64,000 nucleotides of DNA from Methylobacterium sp. WSM2598 (GTDB lineage Bacteria > Pseudomonadota > Alphaproteobacteria > Rhizobiales > Beijerinckiaceae), in assembly GCF_000379105.1 (NCBI RefSeq), contig NZ_KB900609.1, positions 2,654,365 to 2,718,364 of the forward strand, given 5' to 3'. The notes below the pieces were generated by a model that was not told where the DNA came from, made no database searches, and was given only the letters and a program-made list of their open reading frames with translations. Of the stretch, positions 35,190 through 43,643 are shown piece after piece (the first letter of the stretch is position 1; every line of letters starts with the position of its first letter). The position numbers and the translations under genes were made by a program.

Positions 35190-36029
35190 TCAGCGGCCCT
35201 GCGCGGCCGCGAAGGCCGCCCCGTCCGCGAGGCCCTGCGCGAAGGCCCGCCGGATCCCGTCCGGATCGGTGATGTCGAACTGGCCGATGGCGACGGGGGC
35301 GGAGGGCTGCAGGTAGGTCCGGCCCGGATGCTGCGGCAGGGACCGGTAGCGCCGGGTCAGCAGCACGAGGCTGCGCCCGCCCGCCGCCTCGATGCCGGCG
35401 AGCGGCGCGACCGGGACGTTGTCCACGAGGCCTCCGTCGAGGGCGGGCCCGTCCCCGACGCGGCCCACCGGCATGAAGGGCGGCACGCTCGCGCTCGCCA
35501 TCAGGGCCGCGGCGAGCTCCTCCGCGCCCCCGAGGTCGCGCACCGACACGAACTCCTCCCGGAAGCCGAGGGCTCTCCCGCCGCGCGGGTGCACGGGGGC
35601 CCGCCAGGTCTTCTCGACCTGGTAGGTGAGGATGCCGAGCGGGATCGCGGCGGCGAGCGGCAGGCGGCGCGGCGGCCGCGCCAGGGCGATCCTGACCTCG
35701 GCCGGCCCGGCGCGCAGCGCCGCGAAGGCCGCCGGCCCGAGCACCGCGTCGATGAGGTCGCGGTAGAGGGCGGAGACCGGAAAGGCCCGCCCGCCCCGGC
35801 AGGCCGCGCGCCAATCGAGGTTCGGCGTCCCGGCGGCGCAGCCCTCGGCGACCCGCTCCATCACCGCCCGCCCCTGCCCGAGCAGGCTGTAGCAGGCCGC
35901 GAAGGCGCCTCCCGAGACGCCGACCACCAGGGAGGGGGAGAGGCGCAGGCGCTCGGCCGCCGCCGCCCAGAAGCCGCCCTGCCAATAGCAGCGATTTCCC
36001 CCGCCCGCGAAGGCGACCGCGTCGAACAT
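35190..36029 (-). CDS. Patatin-like phospholipase
   Basis: 279 residues. The patatin elements are in order: oxyanion loop FAGGGNRCYWQGGFW, nucleophile elbow GVSGGA with catalytic Ser, and the catalytic Asp in DGGLVDNVP. The enzyme is predicted to be a cytoplasmic or membrane-associated Ser-Asp lipid hydrolase. The start MFDAVAFAGGG at 36029 leaves 5 bp to the marR stop; an earlier in-frame codon at 36077 would overlap marR. It is cotranscribed with, and probably controlled by, that MarR regulator. Confidence 0.88.
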   Translation of the reverse strand: MFDAVAFAGGGNRCYWQGGFWAAAAERLRLSPSLVVGVSGGAFAACYSLLGQGRAVMERVAEGCAAGTPNLDWRAACRGGRAFPVSALYRDLIDAVLGPAAFAALRAGPAEVRIALARPPRRLPLAAAIPLGILTYQVEKTWRAPVHPRGGRALGFREEFVSVRDLGGAEELAAALMASASVPPFMPVGRVGDGPALDGGLVDNVPVAPLAGIEAAGGRSLVLLTRRYRSLPQHPGRTYLQPSAPVAIGQFDITDPDGIRRAFAQGLADGAAFAAAQGR

Positions 36030-36034
36030 CGCCG

Positions 36035-36517
36035 TCAGCGCCGCGCCTCCTCGTCCGCCCGCGCCACGCCGCGCCACGCGAGCACCACCCGCTCGAGGGA
36101 GGCGAGGTCGTCGGCCGGGAGCGTGCCGAGGGTGCGGACCACGTAGGCGGTCTGGGCCGCCATGCCGCTCCGCGCGAGGTCGCGCCCGACCTGCGTGAGG
36201 TGGAGGGCGTGCGAGCGCCGGTCGCCCGGGATCGGGCGCCGCTCCACCAGCCCCGCCTCGACCAGCCGGTCGACCAGCCCCGAGACGTTGCCCTTCGTGA
36301 CGTAGAGCCGCTCGGCGAGGTCCTGCTGGGTGAGCCCCTCCTGCTCGGAGAGCGTGGAGAGCACGTCGAATTGCGGGATCGACAGGCCGAGCGCCCGCAA
36401 CTCGGCCGCGACCGCCGCGGCGACGCGCCGGTTGAGCCGGACGAAGCGGAACCAGATCCGCATCGGGTCCGGGGGAATGGCGGCGAGGGAGGCGGAGCGC
36501 GGCGAGGTGGGGGTCAT
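36035..36517 (-). CDS. MarR-family transcriptional regulator
   Basis: 160 residues. The winged helix reads IPQFDVLSTLSEQEGLTQQD, then LAERLYVTKGNVSGLVDRLV, and the wing ERRPIPGDRRSHALHLTQVG. MarR proteins are homodimeric repressors released by small ligands. The gene precedes the patatin gene by 5 bp. A 26-bp inverted repeat abuts its start codon (36520-36545) and is the likely operator for autoregulation. Confidence 0.92.
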   Translation of the reverse strand: MTPTSPRSASLAAIPPDPMRIWFRFVRLNRRVAAAVAAELRALGLSIPQFDVLSTLSEQEGLTQQDLAERLYVTKGNVSGLVDRLVEAGLVERRPIPGDRRSHALHLTQVGRDLARSGMAAQTAYVVRTLGTLPADDLASLERVVLAWRGVARADEEARR

Positions 36518-36519
36518 CG

Positions 36520-36545
36520 AGATAGTTTATATCAGAACCATCTCG
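36520..36545. promoter_or_regulatory. Candidate MarR operator overlapping the marR start region
   Basis: Arms GAGATAGTT and AACCATCTC match at eight of nine positions around an 8-bp AT-rich centre (TATATCAG). It ends 3 bp from the marR ATG, so the -10 element and leader must lie within it. Its size and symmetry suit a MarR dimer. Confidence 0.55.
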
Positions 36546-36659
36546 GCGCCAGCGGGGCGGAACCGATCCCCCGCCGCCGGAGGCGGGTCCCGCCGCTCGC
36601 CCCGGCCTCGCCCGGGGCCCGCCCGGGGGCCCGCCGGGCGGCGGATCACGCGCGATGCG

Positions 36660-36985
36660 ATGACCAAGCGCGTCGGCGACCTCCAGGCGGCGATCGGGGG
36701 GGGCGCCGAGGCCATGGCGGCGATCAACGGGGCGGTCACCGAACTCTCGCGGCTGATCCGGGATCCGCTGCGATCAACCGGAGCCCGCATGACCCTCGCG
36801 ATGGCGAGCGCGGTCGAGGAGCGGACGGCCTCGACCCGGGAGGTCGCGAGCCCCGTCGTCGCCGTGCCGCAGGCGGCGCGGGAGACCGGCGGCTCGCCCA
36901 GGCGGTGCGGGAGGTTTCGGTGAGCCTCGCCGGCCGGTCGAGCGGTCTCGGCACCGGCGTCGAGCGCTGCCTCAAGGCCGGGCAG
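36660..36985 (+). pseudogene. Remnant of a methyl-accepting chemotaxis protein C-terminus
   Basis: From 36660 one frame reads VGDLQAAIGGGAEAMAAING, then VTELSRLIRDPLRSTGARMT and AVEERTASTREVASPVVAVP. Near 36892 the reading continues in another frame as LAQAVREVSVSLAGRSSGLG and ends ERCLKAG. This is the signalling-domain tail of an alphaproteobacterial MCP, with a frameshift, substitutions at normally conserved positions, and no N-terminal part. It lies tail to tail with cckA. Confidence 0.7.
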
Positions 36986-37010
36986 GGCGCGCGGGGAGCT
37001 GGCCTCCCCG

Positions 37011-39620
37011 CTACACCGCCATGGTGGTCTTCACCGTCTCGACCAGCTGCTTGAGGCTGAAGGGCTTGGGCAGGAAGTTGAATTCCTCGCCCTCCGGCAG
37101 GTTCTTCTGGAAGGCGTCCTCGGCGTAGCCGGAGACGAAGATCACCTTGAGGGTGGGGTGCCGCTTGCGCAGCTCGCGCAGCAGCGTCGGGCCGTCCATC
37201 TCGGGCATCACCACGTCCGACACGACGAGGTCGACCGGCGTGTCGCGCTCGCCGATGATGGCGAGCGCCTCCAGCCCCGAGGCGGCCTCGAGCACCGTGT
37301 AGCCGCGCGCCGCGAGCGCCCTCGCGTTCACCGCCCGCACCGGATCCTCGTCCTCGACGAGCAGGATGGTGCCGCGGCCGGTGAGGTCGGCGGCCGGCGC
37401 CTTGCGCTCGGGGGCGGCGCCCTCCGCCGGGGCGGCGGCGGCCGGCGCCGCGGCGGGGGCCGCCTCCGGGGCGGGCACCTCCTCGGGGATCGGGACGTAG
37501 CGCGGCAGGTAGATGCCGAACACCGTGCCCTCGCCGACCGTCGACTTCACGTCGATGTAGGCGCCCGACTGCTTGACGATGCCGAACACCGTCGAGAGGC
37601 CGAGCCCGGTGCCCTTGTTCACCTCCTTGGTGGTGAAGAACGGCTCGAAGATCTTCTCCATGATCTCCGGCGTCATGCCGGTGCCGGTATCGGCCACCTC
37701 GACCAGCACGTAATCGGCCGCCGGCAGGCCGGTGAGCTGGAGGGCGCCCGCCGCCTCGGCGGCGACGTTGGCGGTGCGGATCGCGAGGCGCCCGCCATTC
37801 GGCATCGCGTCGCGGGCATTCACCGCGAGGTTCACGATCACCTGCTCGAACTGGTTCACGTCGGCCTTGACCGGCCAGAGGTCGCGCCCGTGCTTGAGAT
37901 CGAGCTCGACCCGCTCGCCGAGGAGGCGCTTGAGCAGCAGCGTCAGGTCCGAGAGCGCGTCGCCGAGATGGATCACCTCCGGGCGCAGGGTCTGCCGGCG
38001 CGAGAAGGCGAGCAGCTGGCGCACCAGGCTCGCGGCCCGGTTCGCGTTCTGCTTGATCTGCATGATGTCCTGGAAGGCCGGGTCCACCGGGCGGTGGCTG
38101 GCCAGCAGCAGGTCCGAGTAGCCGATGATCGCCTGCAGGACGTTGTTGAAGTCGTGCGCGATGCCGCCGGCGAGCTGGCCCACCATCTCCATCTTCTGGG
38201 CTTGGTTGATCTGCTGCTGCAGCTGGAGCTGGGCGGTGGTGTCGAGGGCGTAGAGGATCACCGTCTCCTGGCCGCCGTCGGGCTCGGGCCCGCCCGCGGC
38301 GCGCACCTCGGGGCTGAGCCAGATCCGGGCCGAGCGGTTGCCCGGGGCGGCGACGCCGACCTCCACGGGGGCGACGTCGCCCCGCCCCTCGGCGGCGAGC
38401 CGGAAGGCGCCGTCGAAGGTCTGGCGGTCGCGCTCGGCGATGCAGTCGTGGGCCGAGGGGCCGAGTTCGCGGCCCTCGCCGGTGCGCGGCAGCGTGCCGA
38501 AGAGCCGCGCGAAGGAGGCGTTCGCCCGCACGAGGCGCCCCGCCGCGTCGAGCGTCGCCACGGCGATCGGGCTGGTGTTGAAGAAGCGCGCGAAGCGCAC
38601 CTCGGCGGCGCGCTGCGGCTCGTCGGTCTCCTCCCCGGCCGAGCGGTTGAGCACCAGGGTGCGCGAATCGCCCGGGCGCCCGTCCTGGCCGTAGGCGACG
38701 CGGTGGTAGATGCGGGCGGGGAGCGGGTGGCCATTGCGGCGGCGCAGGTCGAGGTCGAAGACGTCGGTGCGCACCTCGCCGGGCTGCGCGTTGCCCGCCA
38801 CCAGCACCTCGCCCACCGCCGCCGGCAGGATCTCGGCGAGGCGCAGGCCCCCCGAGCCGACCTGCGCGAGGTCGTAGCCGAGCCACGCGGCCAGGGTGGC
38901 GTTCATGTAGACGACGCCGCCGCGCGGATCGACCGACAGGAAGCCCGCGGGGGCGTGGTCGAGGAAGTCGATCGTGTGCTGGAGGACCTGGAAGACGTTC
39001 TCCTGGCGCTCGCGCTCGTGGGTGATGTCGCTGACGGCCCAGAGCGCGACCGGGCGGCGCGGCAGCGGCAGCGGCCGCACCGCGATCCGGTACCACGCGA
39101 AATCCCGCTCGCCCCCGCCGGGCGGGGGTGCCATGCGGATCTCCTCCGAGAGGCTGCGCCCCTCGCGGGCGGCCTGGGCGAGGCGGTAGACCGCCTCCGA
39201 GACGTCCGGGCTGCCGACGAAGATCCGCTCGACGAGGCGCAGGTTCGAGAAGCTGTCGCTCCCCGCCAGCGCGAGGTAGGCGGCGTTGGCGTAGATCGGC
39301 CGCGCGCCGTCCTCGACGGCGATCATGCCCTCGGGGGCGGCGTCGACCACCGCCTTGGTGACGTCGTTGCGCCCTCCCTGCCCGGTGAGCTGCAGGGCGC
39401 CGATGGCGAGGGCGAAGAGCGAGAACACGCCCGCCATGGCGAGCACCGCCAGGAGCCCGAGGATCAGCGGCTGGGCCTGCTCGTTGGCGACGAAGCTCAG
39501 GCCCACCGCCGCCCCGACGAGCAGGCCGGCGAGGAGCAGGAGCAGGCTCACCCGGCCGGGGCGCTCCGAGCGGTCGAGGGCGGTGGCCTCGGGCGGGGCT
39601 TGGGGACTCAACTCGGGCAT
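37011..39620 (-). CDS. cckA: Cell-cycle hybrid histidine kinase CckA
   Basis: 869 residues from the chosen ATG. Two membrane segments lie at about 24-44 and 51-77, followed by PAS-like regions (about 90-200, 210-330 and 345-470). The HisKA domain has the phosphoacceptor His near 490 in [20 protein letters not shown]. The HATPase has N-box [16 protein letters not shown] and [20 protein letters not shown]. An Ala/Pro linker leads to a receiver with the phosphoacceptor Asp near 803 in [12 protein letters not shown]. This is CckA, which feeds phosphate through ChpT to CtrA. Starts at 39635 and 39644 are also possible. It is next to flhB, linking the CtrA pathway to flagellar genes. Confidence 0.93.
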   Translation of the reverse strand: MPELSPQAPPEATALDRSERPGRVSLLLLLAGLLVGAAVGLSFVANEQAQPLILGLLAVLAMAGVFSLFALAIGALQLTGQGGRNDVTKAVVDAAPEGMIAVEDGARPIYANAAYLALAGSDSFSNLRLVERIFVGSPDVSEAVYRLAQAAREGRSLSEEIRMAPPPGGGERDFAWYRIAVRPLPLPRRPVALWAVSDITHERERQENVFQVLQHTIDFLDHAPAGFLSVDPRGGVVYMNATLAAWLGYDLAQVGSGGLRLAEILPAAVGEVLVAGNAQPGEVRTDVFDLDLRRRNGHPLPARIYHRVAYGQDGRPGDSRTLVLNRSAGEETDEPQRAAEVRFARFFNTSPIAVATLDAAGRLVRANASFARLFGTLPRTGEGRELGPSAHDCIAERDRQTFDGAFRLAAEGRGDVAPVEVGVAAPGNRSARIWLSPEVRAAGGPEPDGGQETVILYALDTTAQLQLQQQINQAQKMEMVGQLAGGIAHDFNNVLQAIIGYSDLLLASHRPVDPAFQDIMQIKQNANRAASLVRQLLAFSRRQTLRPEVIHLGDALSDLTLLLKRLLGERVELDLKHGRDLWPVKADVNQFEQVIVNLAVNARDAMPNGGRLAIRTANVAAEAAGALQLTGLPAADYVLVEVADTGTGMTPEIMEKIFEPFFTTKEVNKGTGLGLSTVFGIVKQSGAYIDVKSTVGEGTVFGIYLPRYVPIPEEVPAPEAAPAAAPAAAAPAEGAAPERKAPAADLTGRGTILLVEDEDPVRAVNARALAARGYTVLEAASGLEALAIIGERDTPVDLVVSDVVMPEMDGPTLLRELRKRHPTLKVIFVSGYAEDAFQKNLPEGEEFNFLPKPFSLKQLVETVKTTMAV

Positions 39621-39769
39621 GACGCCGTGATCCATCCTGAACATGCCGGTCGATGGCCCCCGCCCGCGCGGCCGCATCCTGGTGGACCAAGCTTGCGCGG
39701 GGATGGGTTTCGCCGCCGGCGGCGGGTCGCGCCGCCACGGGCCGGTTATGCCCGAGCCACCCGGGCCGG

Positions 39770-39820
39770 CAAGTCCCGAGAAGCCAAGTCCCGGCAAGGC
39801 AAGTCCCGGGAAAGCAAGTC
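39770..39820. repeat. 15-bp tandem repeat between cckA and flhB
   Basis: CAAGTCCCG recurs at 39770, 39785 and 39800, and CAAGTC at 39815, each followed by six purine-rich bases, giving a strict 15-bp period. It lies upstream of cckA (minus strand) and beyond the flhB stop, so it could affect cckA expression. Confidence 0.8.
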
Positions 39821-39852
39821 AGGACGAGGCCAATCCCGATGCGGCCGCGACG

Positions 39853-40914
39853 TCATCGGCGCTGCTGGCGCAGCACGAAGCCGATCACCTCGGCGACCGC
39901 CTTGTAGTGCTCGGTCGGGATCGCCTGGTCGATCTCGACGGTGGCGTGGAGGGCGCGGGCGAGCGGCGGGTTCTCGACCACCGGGACGCCGTTCTCGGCG
40001 GCGAGCGCGCGGATGCGAAGCGCCAGCACGTCGACGCCCTTGGCGACGCAGACCGGGGCGGCCATGCCGGTCTCGTACAGGAGGGCGACGGCGAAGTGGG
40101 TCGGGTTGGCGACCACCACGGTGGCGCCCGGCACCGCCGCCATCATGCGCTTCTTGGCGCGGGTGGCGCGGATGCGGCGCAGCCGCGCCTTCACCTCGGG
40201 GCTGCCCTCGCTCTCCTTCATCTCCTCCTTGATCTCGGCCTTGGTCATGCGCAGGCGGGCGCGCCAGCGCAGGCGCTGATAGGCCGCGTCGCCGAGCGCG
40301 ATCACCAGGTAGGCCGCCAGGATGCCGGCCATCAGCCGCAGCACCAGGGCGAGGGTCGCGGGCAGCAGGGCGGAGGGTTCGAGCCGCGCGAGCGCGTCGA
40401 GCCGGTCGCGGTCGCCCCAGAGCACCAGCGCCGCCACCGTGCCGACGAGGGCGACCTTGAGGATGCCCTTGCCGAACTGGAACCACGCTTCCGGGCCGAA
40501 CAGGCGCTTGAGGCCCGCGGCCGGGGAGACGCGCTCCCACTTGGCCCCGAGGGTCTCGGTGGTCCAGACGAGGGGATGCTGCAGGAGCCCGCCGGCCAGC
40601 GCCGCCGCGACGGCCGCGCCCACCGGAGCCGCCAGCGCGAGGGCGAGGGCGGCGAGCGCCCGGCGGGCCAGGGCCGCGTAGCCGGCCGCGTCGCCCGGCA
40701 CCTGGTGCAGGCCGGCGAGGAGGTCGCGCAGCTCGACCGCGAGGCCGCGGGCGATGCTCCCGGCGCCGACCAGGAGCACGAGGGTGAAGCCGCCGAGGAG
40801 GAGGAGCGTGTTGATCTCGGTGCTGGTGGCGACGTCGCCGCGCTTGATGGCGTCGTCGAGCCGCTTCTGGGTCGGCTCCTCGGTGCGGTCCTCCTGCTCG
40901 CCCTCGCCCGCCAC
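39853..40914 (-). CDS. flhB: Flagellar export gate/substrate-switch protein FlhB
   Basis: 353 residues starting with GTG immediately after the fliR stop. The N-terminus QEDRTEEPTQKRLDDAIKRG is the FlhB signature, followed by four membrane segments and a cytoplasmic domain with the autocleavage motif NPTH near 268 (VVVANPTHFAVALLYE). Cleavage between Asn and Pro, together with FliK, switches export from hook to filament proteins. It ends the fliQ-fliR-flhB run. Confidence 0.97.
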   Translation of the reverse strand: MAGEGEQEDRTEEPTQKRLDDAIKRGDVATSTEINTLLLLGGFTLVLLVGAGSIARGLAVELRDLLAGLHQVPGDAAGYAALARRALAALALALAAPVGAAVAAALAGGLLQHPLVWTTETLGAKWERVSPAAGLKRLFGPEAWFQFGKGILKVALVGTVAALVLWGDRDRLDALARLEPSALLPATLALVLRLMAGILAAYLVIALGDAAYQRLRWRARLRMTKAEIKEEMKESEGSPEVKARLRRIRATRAKKRMMAAVPGATVVVANPTHFAVALLYETGMAAPVCVAKGVDVLALRIRALAAENGVPVVENPPLARALHATVEIDQAIPTEHYKAVAEVIGFVLRQQRR

Positions 40915-41673
40915 TCAGGGCCTCCCGATCTCGCCGAGCCAGCGCCCGAGATCCTCCACGAACACGCCCATGACCACGCCGAGGCTGGCGAGCAGCACCG
41001 CCATGCCGATCAGGATCGAGGCCGGGGTGGCGACGAAGAAGACCTGCATCTGCGGCATCAGCCGCGACAGCACGCCCAGGCCGAGGTTGAACAGGATGCC
41101 GAAGGCGATGAAGGGCGCGGCGATCTGGACCGCGAGGGCGAAGCCGCGGGCGACGGCCCGGATGGCGAAGGCCGCCGCGTCGCCGGTGGCCGGTACGCCG
41201 ATGGGGGGCATCAGCGCGTAGCTGTCGCGGATGCCCGCGATGGCGAGGTGGTGGAGATCGGCCGCGAGGACGAGCGTGATGCCGAGCATCGTCAGGAAGC
41301 TGCCGAGCGTCGCCTGCTGGCCCGAGGTGGTCGGGTCGACGGTCATCGCGTAGGCGAGGCCGAGCTGCTGGGCGACGATCGTGCCGGTGGTCTGCAGGGC
41401 GGCGAGCACCGCCCGCACGCTGAGGCCGAGGACGAGCCCGACCGCGATCTCGCCGATCAGCACGCCGATGAGCGCGGGCCCCGTCCCCGCCTGCTGCGGC
41501 AGGAGCGGGCGCACGAAGGGGAACAGGACCAGGGCGACGAGGAGCGCGAAGGCGAGCCGCAGGCGCGGCGCCACCACGGTCTCGCCGATCCCCGGCATCA
41601 GCATCACGAGGGTGCCGACCCGGGCGAAGGTCAGGAGATAGGCGGCGGCGAGGCCGGGCAGCAGCAGGTTCAC
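40915..41673 (-). CDS. fliR: Flagellar export gate protein FliR
   Basis: 252 residues, GTG start. About six membrane segments, with FliR-type elements such as LTFARVGTLVMLMPGIGETV, ALIGVLIGEIAVGLVLGLSV and AQQLGLAYAMTVDPTTSGQQ. FliR forms the helical export gate with FliP and FliQ and hands over to FlhB, whose gene follows directly without spacing (TGA then GTG). fliQ is 18 bp upstream. Confidence 0.96.
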   Translation of the reverse strand: MNLLLPGLAAAYLLTFARVGTLVMLMPGIGETVVAPRLRLAFALLVALVLFPFVRPLLPQQAGTGPALIGVLIGEIAVGLVLGLSVRAVLAALQTTGTIVAQQLGLAYAMTVDPTTSGQQATLGSFLTMLGITLVLAADLHHLAIAGIRDSYALMPPIGVPATGDAAAFAIRAVARGFALAVQIAAPFIAFGILFNLGLGVLSRLMPQMQVFFVATPASILIGMAVLLASLGVVMGVFVEDLGRWLGEIGRP

Positions 41674-41691
41674 GCGGGGGCGCCCCGGGGC

Positions 41692-41958
41692 TCACCCGCC
41701 CGCGGCGATGCGGGCGGCGATCCGGCCCATGTAGCCCGCCAGGGCGTCGCCCATGAAGGGGAGCATCAGCAGCATGGCGGCGAAGACCGCGACGATCTTG
41801 GGCACGTAGATCAGGGTCTGCTCCTGGATCTGCGTGAGCGCCTGGAGCAGCGACACGGCGAGCCCGACCACGAGGGCGATCATCATCAGGGGACCGGCCA
41901 CCTTCAGGAAGGTGACGATCCCGTCGCGGGCGATGTCGAGGATGGCGAGGCCGGTCAT
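41692..41958 (-). CDS. fliQ: Flagellar export gate protein FliQ
   Basis: 88 residues, the normal FliQ size. Two membrane helices are separated by the conserved loop SLLQALTQIQEQTLIYVPKI. The start MTGLAILDIA at 41958 is the family start; an upstream in-frame codon would add 35 residues encoded by the repeat-rich leader. It begins the fliQ-fliR-flhB unit. Confidence 0.96.
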   Translation of the reverse strand: MTGLAILDIARDGIVTFLKVAGPLMMIALVVGLAVSLLQALTQIQEQTLIYVPKIVAVFAAMLLMLPFMGDALAGYMGRIAARIAAGG

Positions 41959-41996
41959 GGGAGGTTCGGGAGCCGGGAGGTTCGGGAGCCGGGAGG
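41959..41996. repeat. 16-bp tandem repeat in the fliQ leader
   Basis: GGGAGGTTCGGGAGCC occurs twice (41959-41974 and 41975-41990) plus the first six bases of a third unit. It sits directly before the fliQ start, replacing any ordinary Shine-Dalgarno (the coding strand shows GAACCTCCC). Confidence 0.85.
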
Positions 41997-42160
41997 GACG
42001 CGAGGGCGGCGGGGCCGGAGGGGAGAGCGGTTCTCCCGCGCGCCTTTCGCTCGCGCCGCCCAAAATAGAAACTTGCTATGCCAGCGTGCAAAACTCTGAT
42101 CGCATGCACGCTCAGGTTTCATCCGTGAGGGACGGCGAAGCCGGTGCGCAACTCATGACA

Positions 42161-42273
42161 CCGGTCATCTCTCATGACCGGCGGTGCTCTCGAATTTTCG
42201 CCAAGCCTTCGGCTTCGAATAGAAAATTCGAGACGGACCAACGGCTCGATGCGTCGGCATCCTGAGCCGTTGG
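42161..42273. repeat. Cluster of three hairpins between fliQ and fliE
   Basis: Hairpin 1: CCGGTCAT-CTCTC-ATGACCGG (42161-42181). Hairpin 2: CGAATTTTC (42191-42199) with GAAAATTCG (42222-42230), enclosing AAGCC-TTC-GGCTT. Hairpin 3: CCAACGGCTC (42238-42247) with GAGCCGTTGG (42264-42273), ending 2 bp before the fliE stop codon. Hairpin 3 could terminate or attenuate fliE transcripts before fliQ; none has a clear T-run on the minus strand. Confidence 0.7.
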
Positions 42274-42275
42274 GA

Positions 42276-42581
42276 TCAGATCTGCATCCGCATGATGTCC
42301 TCGTAGGCGGAGATCACCCGGTCGCGCACCGCGACGAGGGTCTGGAGCGCGGTCTCGCTCTCGGCCACCGCCGTCACCACGTCGACGACGTCGGCCTTGC
42401 CGGCACCGACCGCCATCATCTGCTGCTCGCCGCGCTTGCCCGCCGCCTCGACCCCGTCGATCGCCGAGGCGACGAGCTGGCCGAAGCCGGCCTCCGGCGC
42501 CGCGGGCTTCGCGGCGGGATTCGCCCGGCCGAGGTTCTGGATCGCCGCGTAGGCACCGGCCGCGAAGGCGTTGGTGGGCAT
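42276..42581 (-). CDS. fliE: Flagellar hook-basal body protein FliE
   Basis: 101 residues. The C-terminal FliE signature reads MAVGAGKADVVDVVTAVAES then ETALQTLVAVRDRVISAYED ending IMRMQI. FliE joins the MS ring to the rod and is the first rod-class export substrate. It starts 4 bp after the flgC stop in the flgB-flgC-fliE unit. Confidence 0.97.
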   Translation of the reverse strand: MPTNAFAAGAYAAIQNLGRANPAAKPAAPEAGFGQLVASAIDGVEAAGKRGEQQMMAVGAGKADVVDVVTAVAESETALQTLVAVRDRVISAYEDIMRMQI

Positions 42582-42585
42582 GGGA

Positions 42586-42996
42586 TCAGACCTTCAGGAT
42601 GTCGATGGTGCGGGAGATCATGCGGCGGGCCGCCGTGACCACGTTCAGGTTCGCCTCGTAGCTGCGCTGGGCCTCGCGCATGTCCACGGTCTCGACGAGC
42701 AGGTTGACGTTGGGCAGCTGCACGTCCCCCTTGGCATCCGCCACCGGGTTGCCGGGATCGTGCTTGGTGCGGAACGGGGCTTGGTCGCGGCGGACCCGGC
42801 CGAGATCGACCACGCGCGCGTCGAGCTCCCGGTCGAGGCGGTCGGCGAAGGTCGGGACCTTGCGGCGGTAGGGTTCGGCGCCGGCGCGGGTCGGCTCGGA
42901 ATCCGCGTTGGCGATGTTCTCGGAGATCACCCGCATCCGCCCGGACTGCGCCCGAAGCCCCGATGCCGCGATGCCGATCGCTTTCATGAAGTCCAT
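42586..42996 (-). CDS. flgC: Flagellar proximal rod protein FlgC
   Basis: 136 residues. N-terminal IGIAASGLRAQSGRMRVISE and NIANADS, and the C-terminal NVNLLVETVDMREAQRSYEA with NLNVVTAARRM, are the conserved rod/hook D0 elements. It assembles into the proximal rod. The start lies 39 bp after the flgB stop. Confidence 0.97.
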   Translation of the reverse strand: MDFMKAIGIAASGLRAQSGRMRVISENIANADSEPTRAGAEPYRRKVPTFADRLDRELDARVVDLGRVRRDQAPFRTKHDPGNPVADAKGDVQLPNVNLLVETVDMREAQRSYEANLNVVTAARRMISRTIDILKV

Positions 42997-43035
42997 GCTG
43001 CGCCTCCGCCCGACTCGCCCGCGCCCGGGCCCGCG

Positions 43036-43437
43036 CTACTTGCCGACCGCATTGCGGAGGAGCTGCAGGCTCTTCTGGTAGAGCGAGGCCGCGAGTTGAT
43101 AATCCGCCTGGTTGTCCGCGGCCTTGAGCATCTCGTCCTCGAGGCTGACGGCATTGCCGCTCGGCACGACGTCGAAGCGGGTGCGGGTACGGTCCTCCGA
43201 CGGGGTGAAGCCCGTCCCCGCCATGTGCAGCGGGCTCGTGCGCTCCACCCCGATGCCGGGCAGGCCGGAGGCCGCGACGCTGCCGTCCGGCTGGAAGACC
43301 GGCGCGCGCAGGTCGCGCGCCTTGAAGCCCGGCGTGTTGGCATTCGCGACGTTCTCCGCCAGGACCTTCTGGCGCGTCTGGTGCCATTGCATGCGGTTGC
43401 GCAGCATGCTGACGAGGGGGAGATCGGCGACTGGCAC
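43036..43437 (-). CDS. flgB: Flagellar proximal rod protein FlgB
   Basis: 133 residues from a GTG at 43437 (VPVADLPLVSMLRNRMQWHQ), with VLAENVANANTPGFKARDL as the rod-protein signature and the C-terminal LKAADNQADYQLAASLYQKS. An ATG at 43476 is in frame but lies inside the promoter motifs (palindrome 43457-43471, CtrA-like box 43481-43495), and its extra 13 residues are not FlgB-like, so the GTG was preferred. It heads flgB-flgC-fliE. Confidence 0.93.
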   Translation of the reverse strand: MPVADLPLVSMLRNRMQWHQTRQKVLAENVANANTPGFKARDLRAPVFQPDGSVAASGLPGIGVERTSPLHMAGTGFTPSEDRTRTRFDVVPSGNAVSLEDEMLKAADNQADYQLAASLYQKSLQLLRNAVGK

Positions 43438-43456
43438 GGGCGGCCCCAGCTTCGGT

Positions 43457-43471
43457 CGGCAAAATCTGCCG
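43457..43471. promoter_or_regulatory. Candidate FlbD-type operator at the flgB promoter
   Basis: Perfect palindrome CGGCA-AAATC-TGCCG, 10 bp downstream of the CtrA-like box and 20 bp before the flgB GTG. It is almost the same sequence as the fliK site (CGGCA-AGATC-TGCCG). Confidence 0.55.
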
Positions 43472-43480
43472 GGCACATGG

Positions 43481-43495
43481 TTAAGAGGCGGTTAA
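43481..43495 (-). promoter_or_regulatory. CtrA box upstream of flgB
   Basis: On the minus strand TTAA-CCGCCTC-TTAACC is an exact TTAA-N7-TTAAC match, 44 bp upstream of the flgB start. The downstream flank CCATGTGCC matches that of the fliF promoter. Confidence 0.75.
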
Positions 43496-43555
43496 GCATG
43501 CGCGCGGCCGCGGCGGCTCCGCCTGCCGTCGGGTCGCCAAACCCTTCATGAAGTT

Positions 43556-43571
43556 GTTAAGAGGTCTTAAC
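43556..43571 (+). promoter_or_regulatory. CtrA-like palindrome upstream of fliO
   Basis: GTTAAG-AGGT-CTTAAC: two TTAA half-sites with six rather than seven bases between them, perfectly symmetric. It lies 73 bp before the fliO start and 61 bp from the flgB box, so the divergent spacer has one box for each direction. Confidence 0.5.
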
Positions 43572-43643
43572 GTGGCCTGCGCGGCGGGAACGCCCGCGTG
43601 GTAGAACCCCTTCGTATCGCGTCGGTGCCCCGGCACCTCACCT

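Noticed and set aside
43438..43476. ATG at 43476 as the flgB start
   Set aside because: It lies within the probable promoter (CtrA box and palindrome) and adds residues not found in FlgB proteins; the GTG at 43437 fits better.
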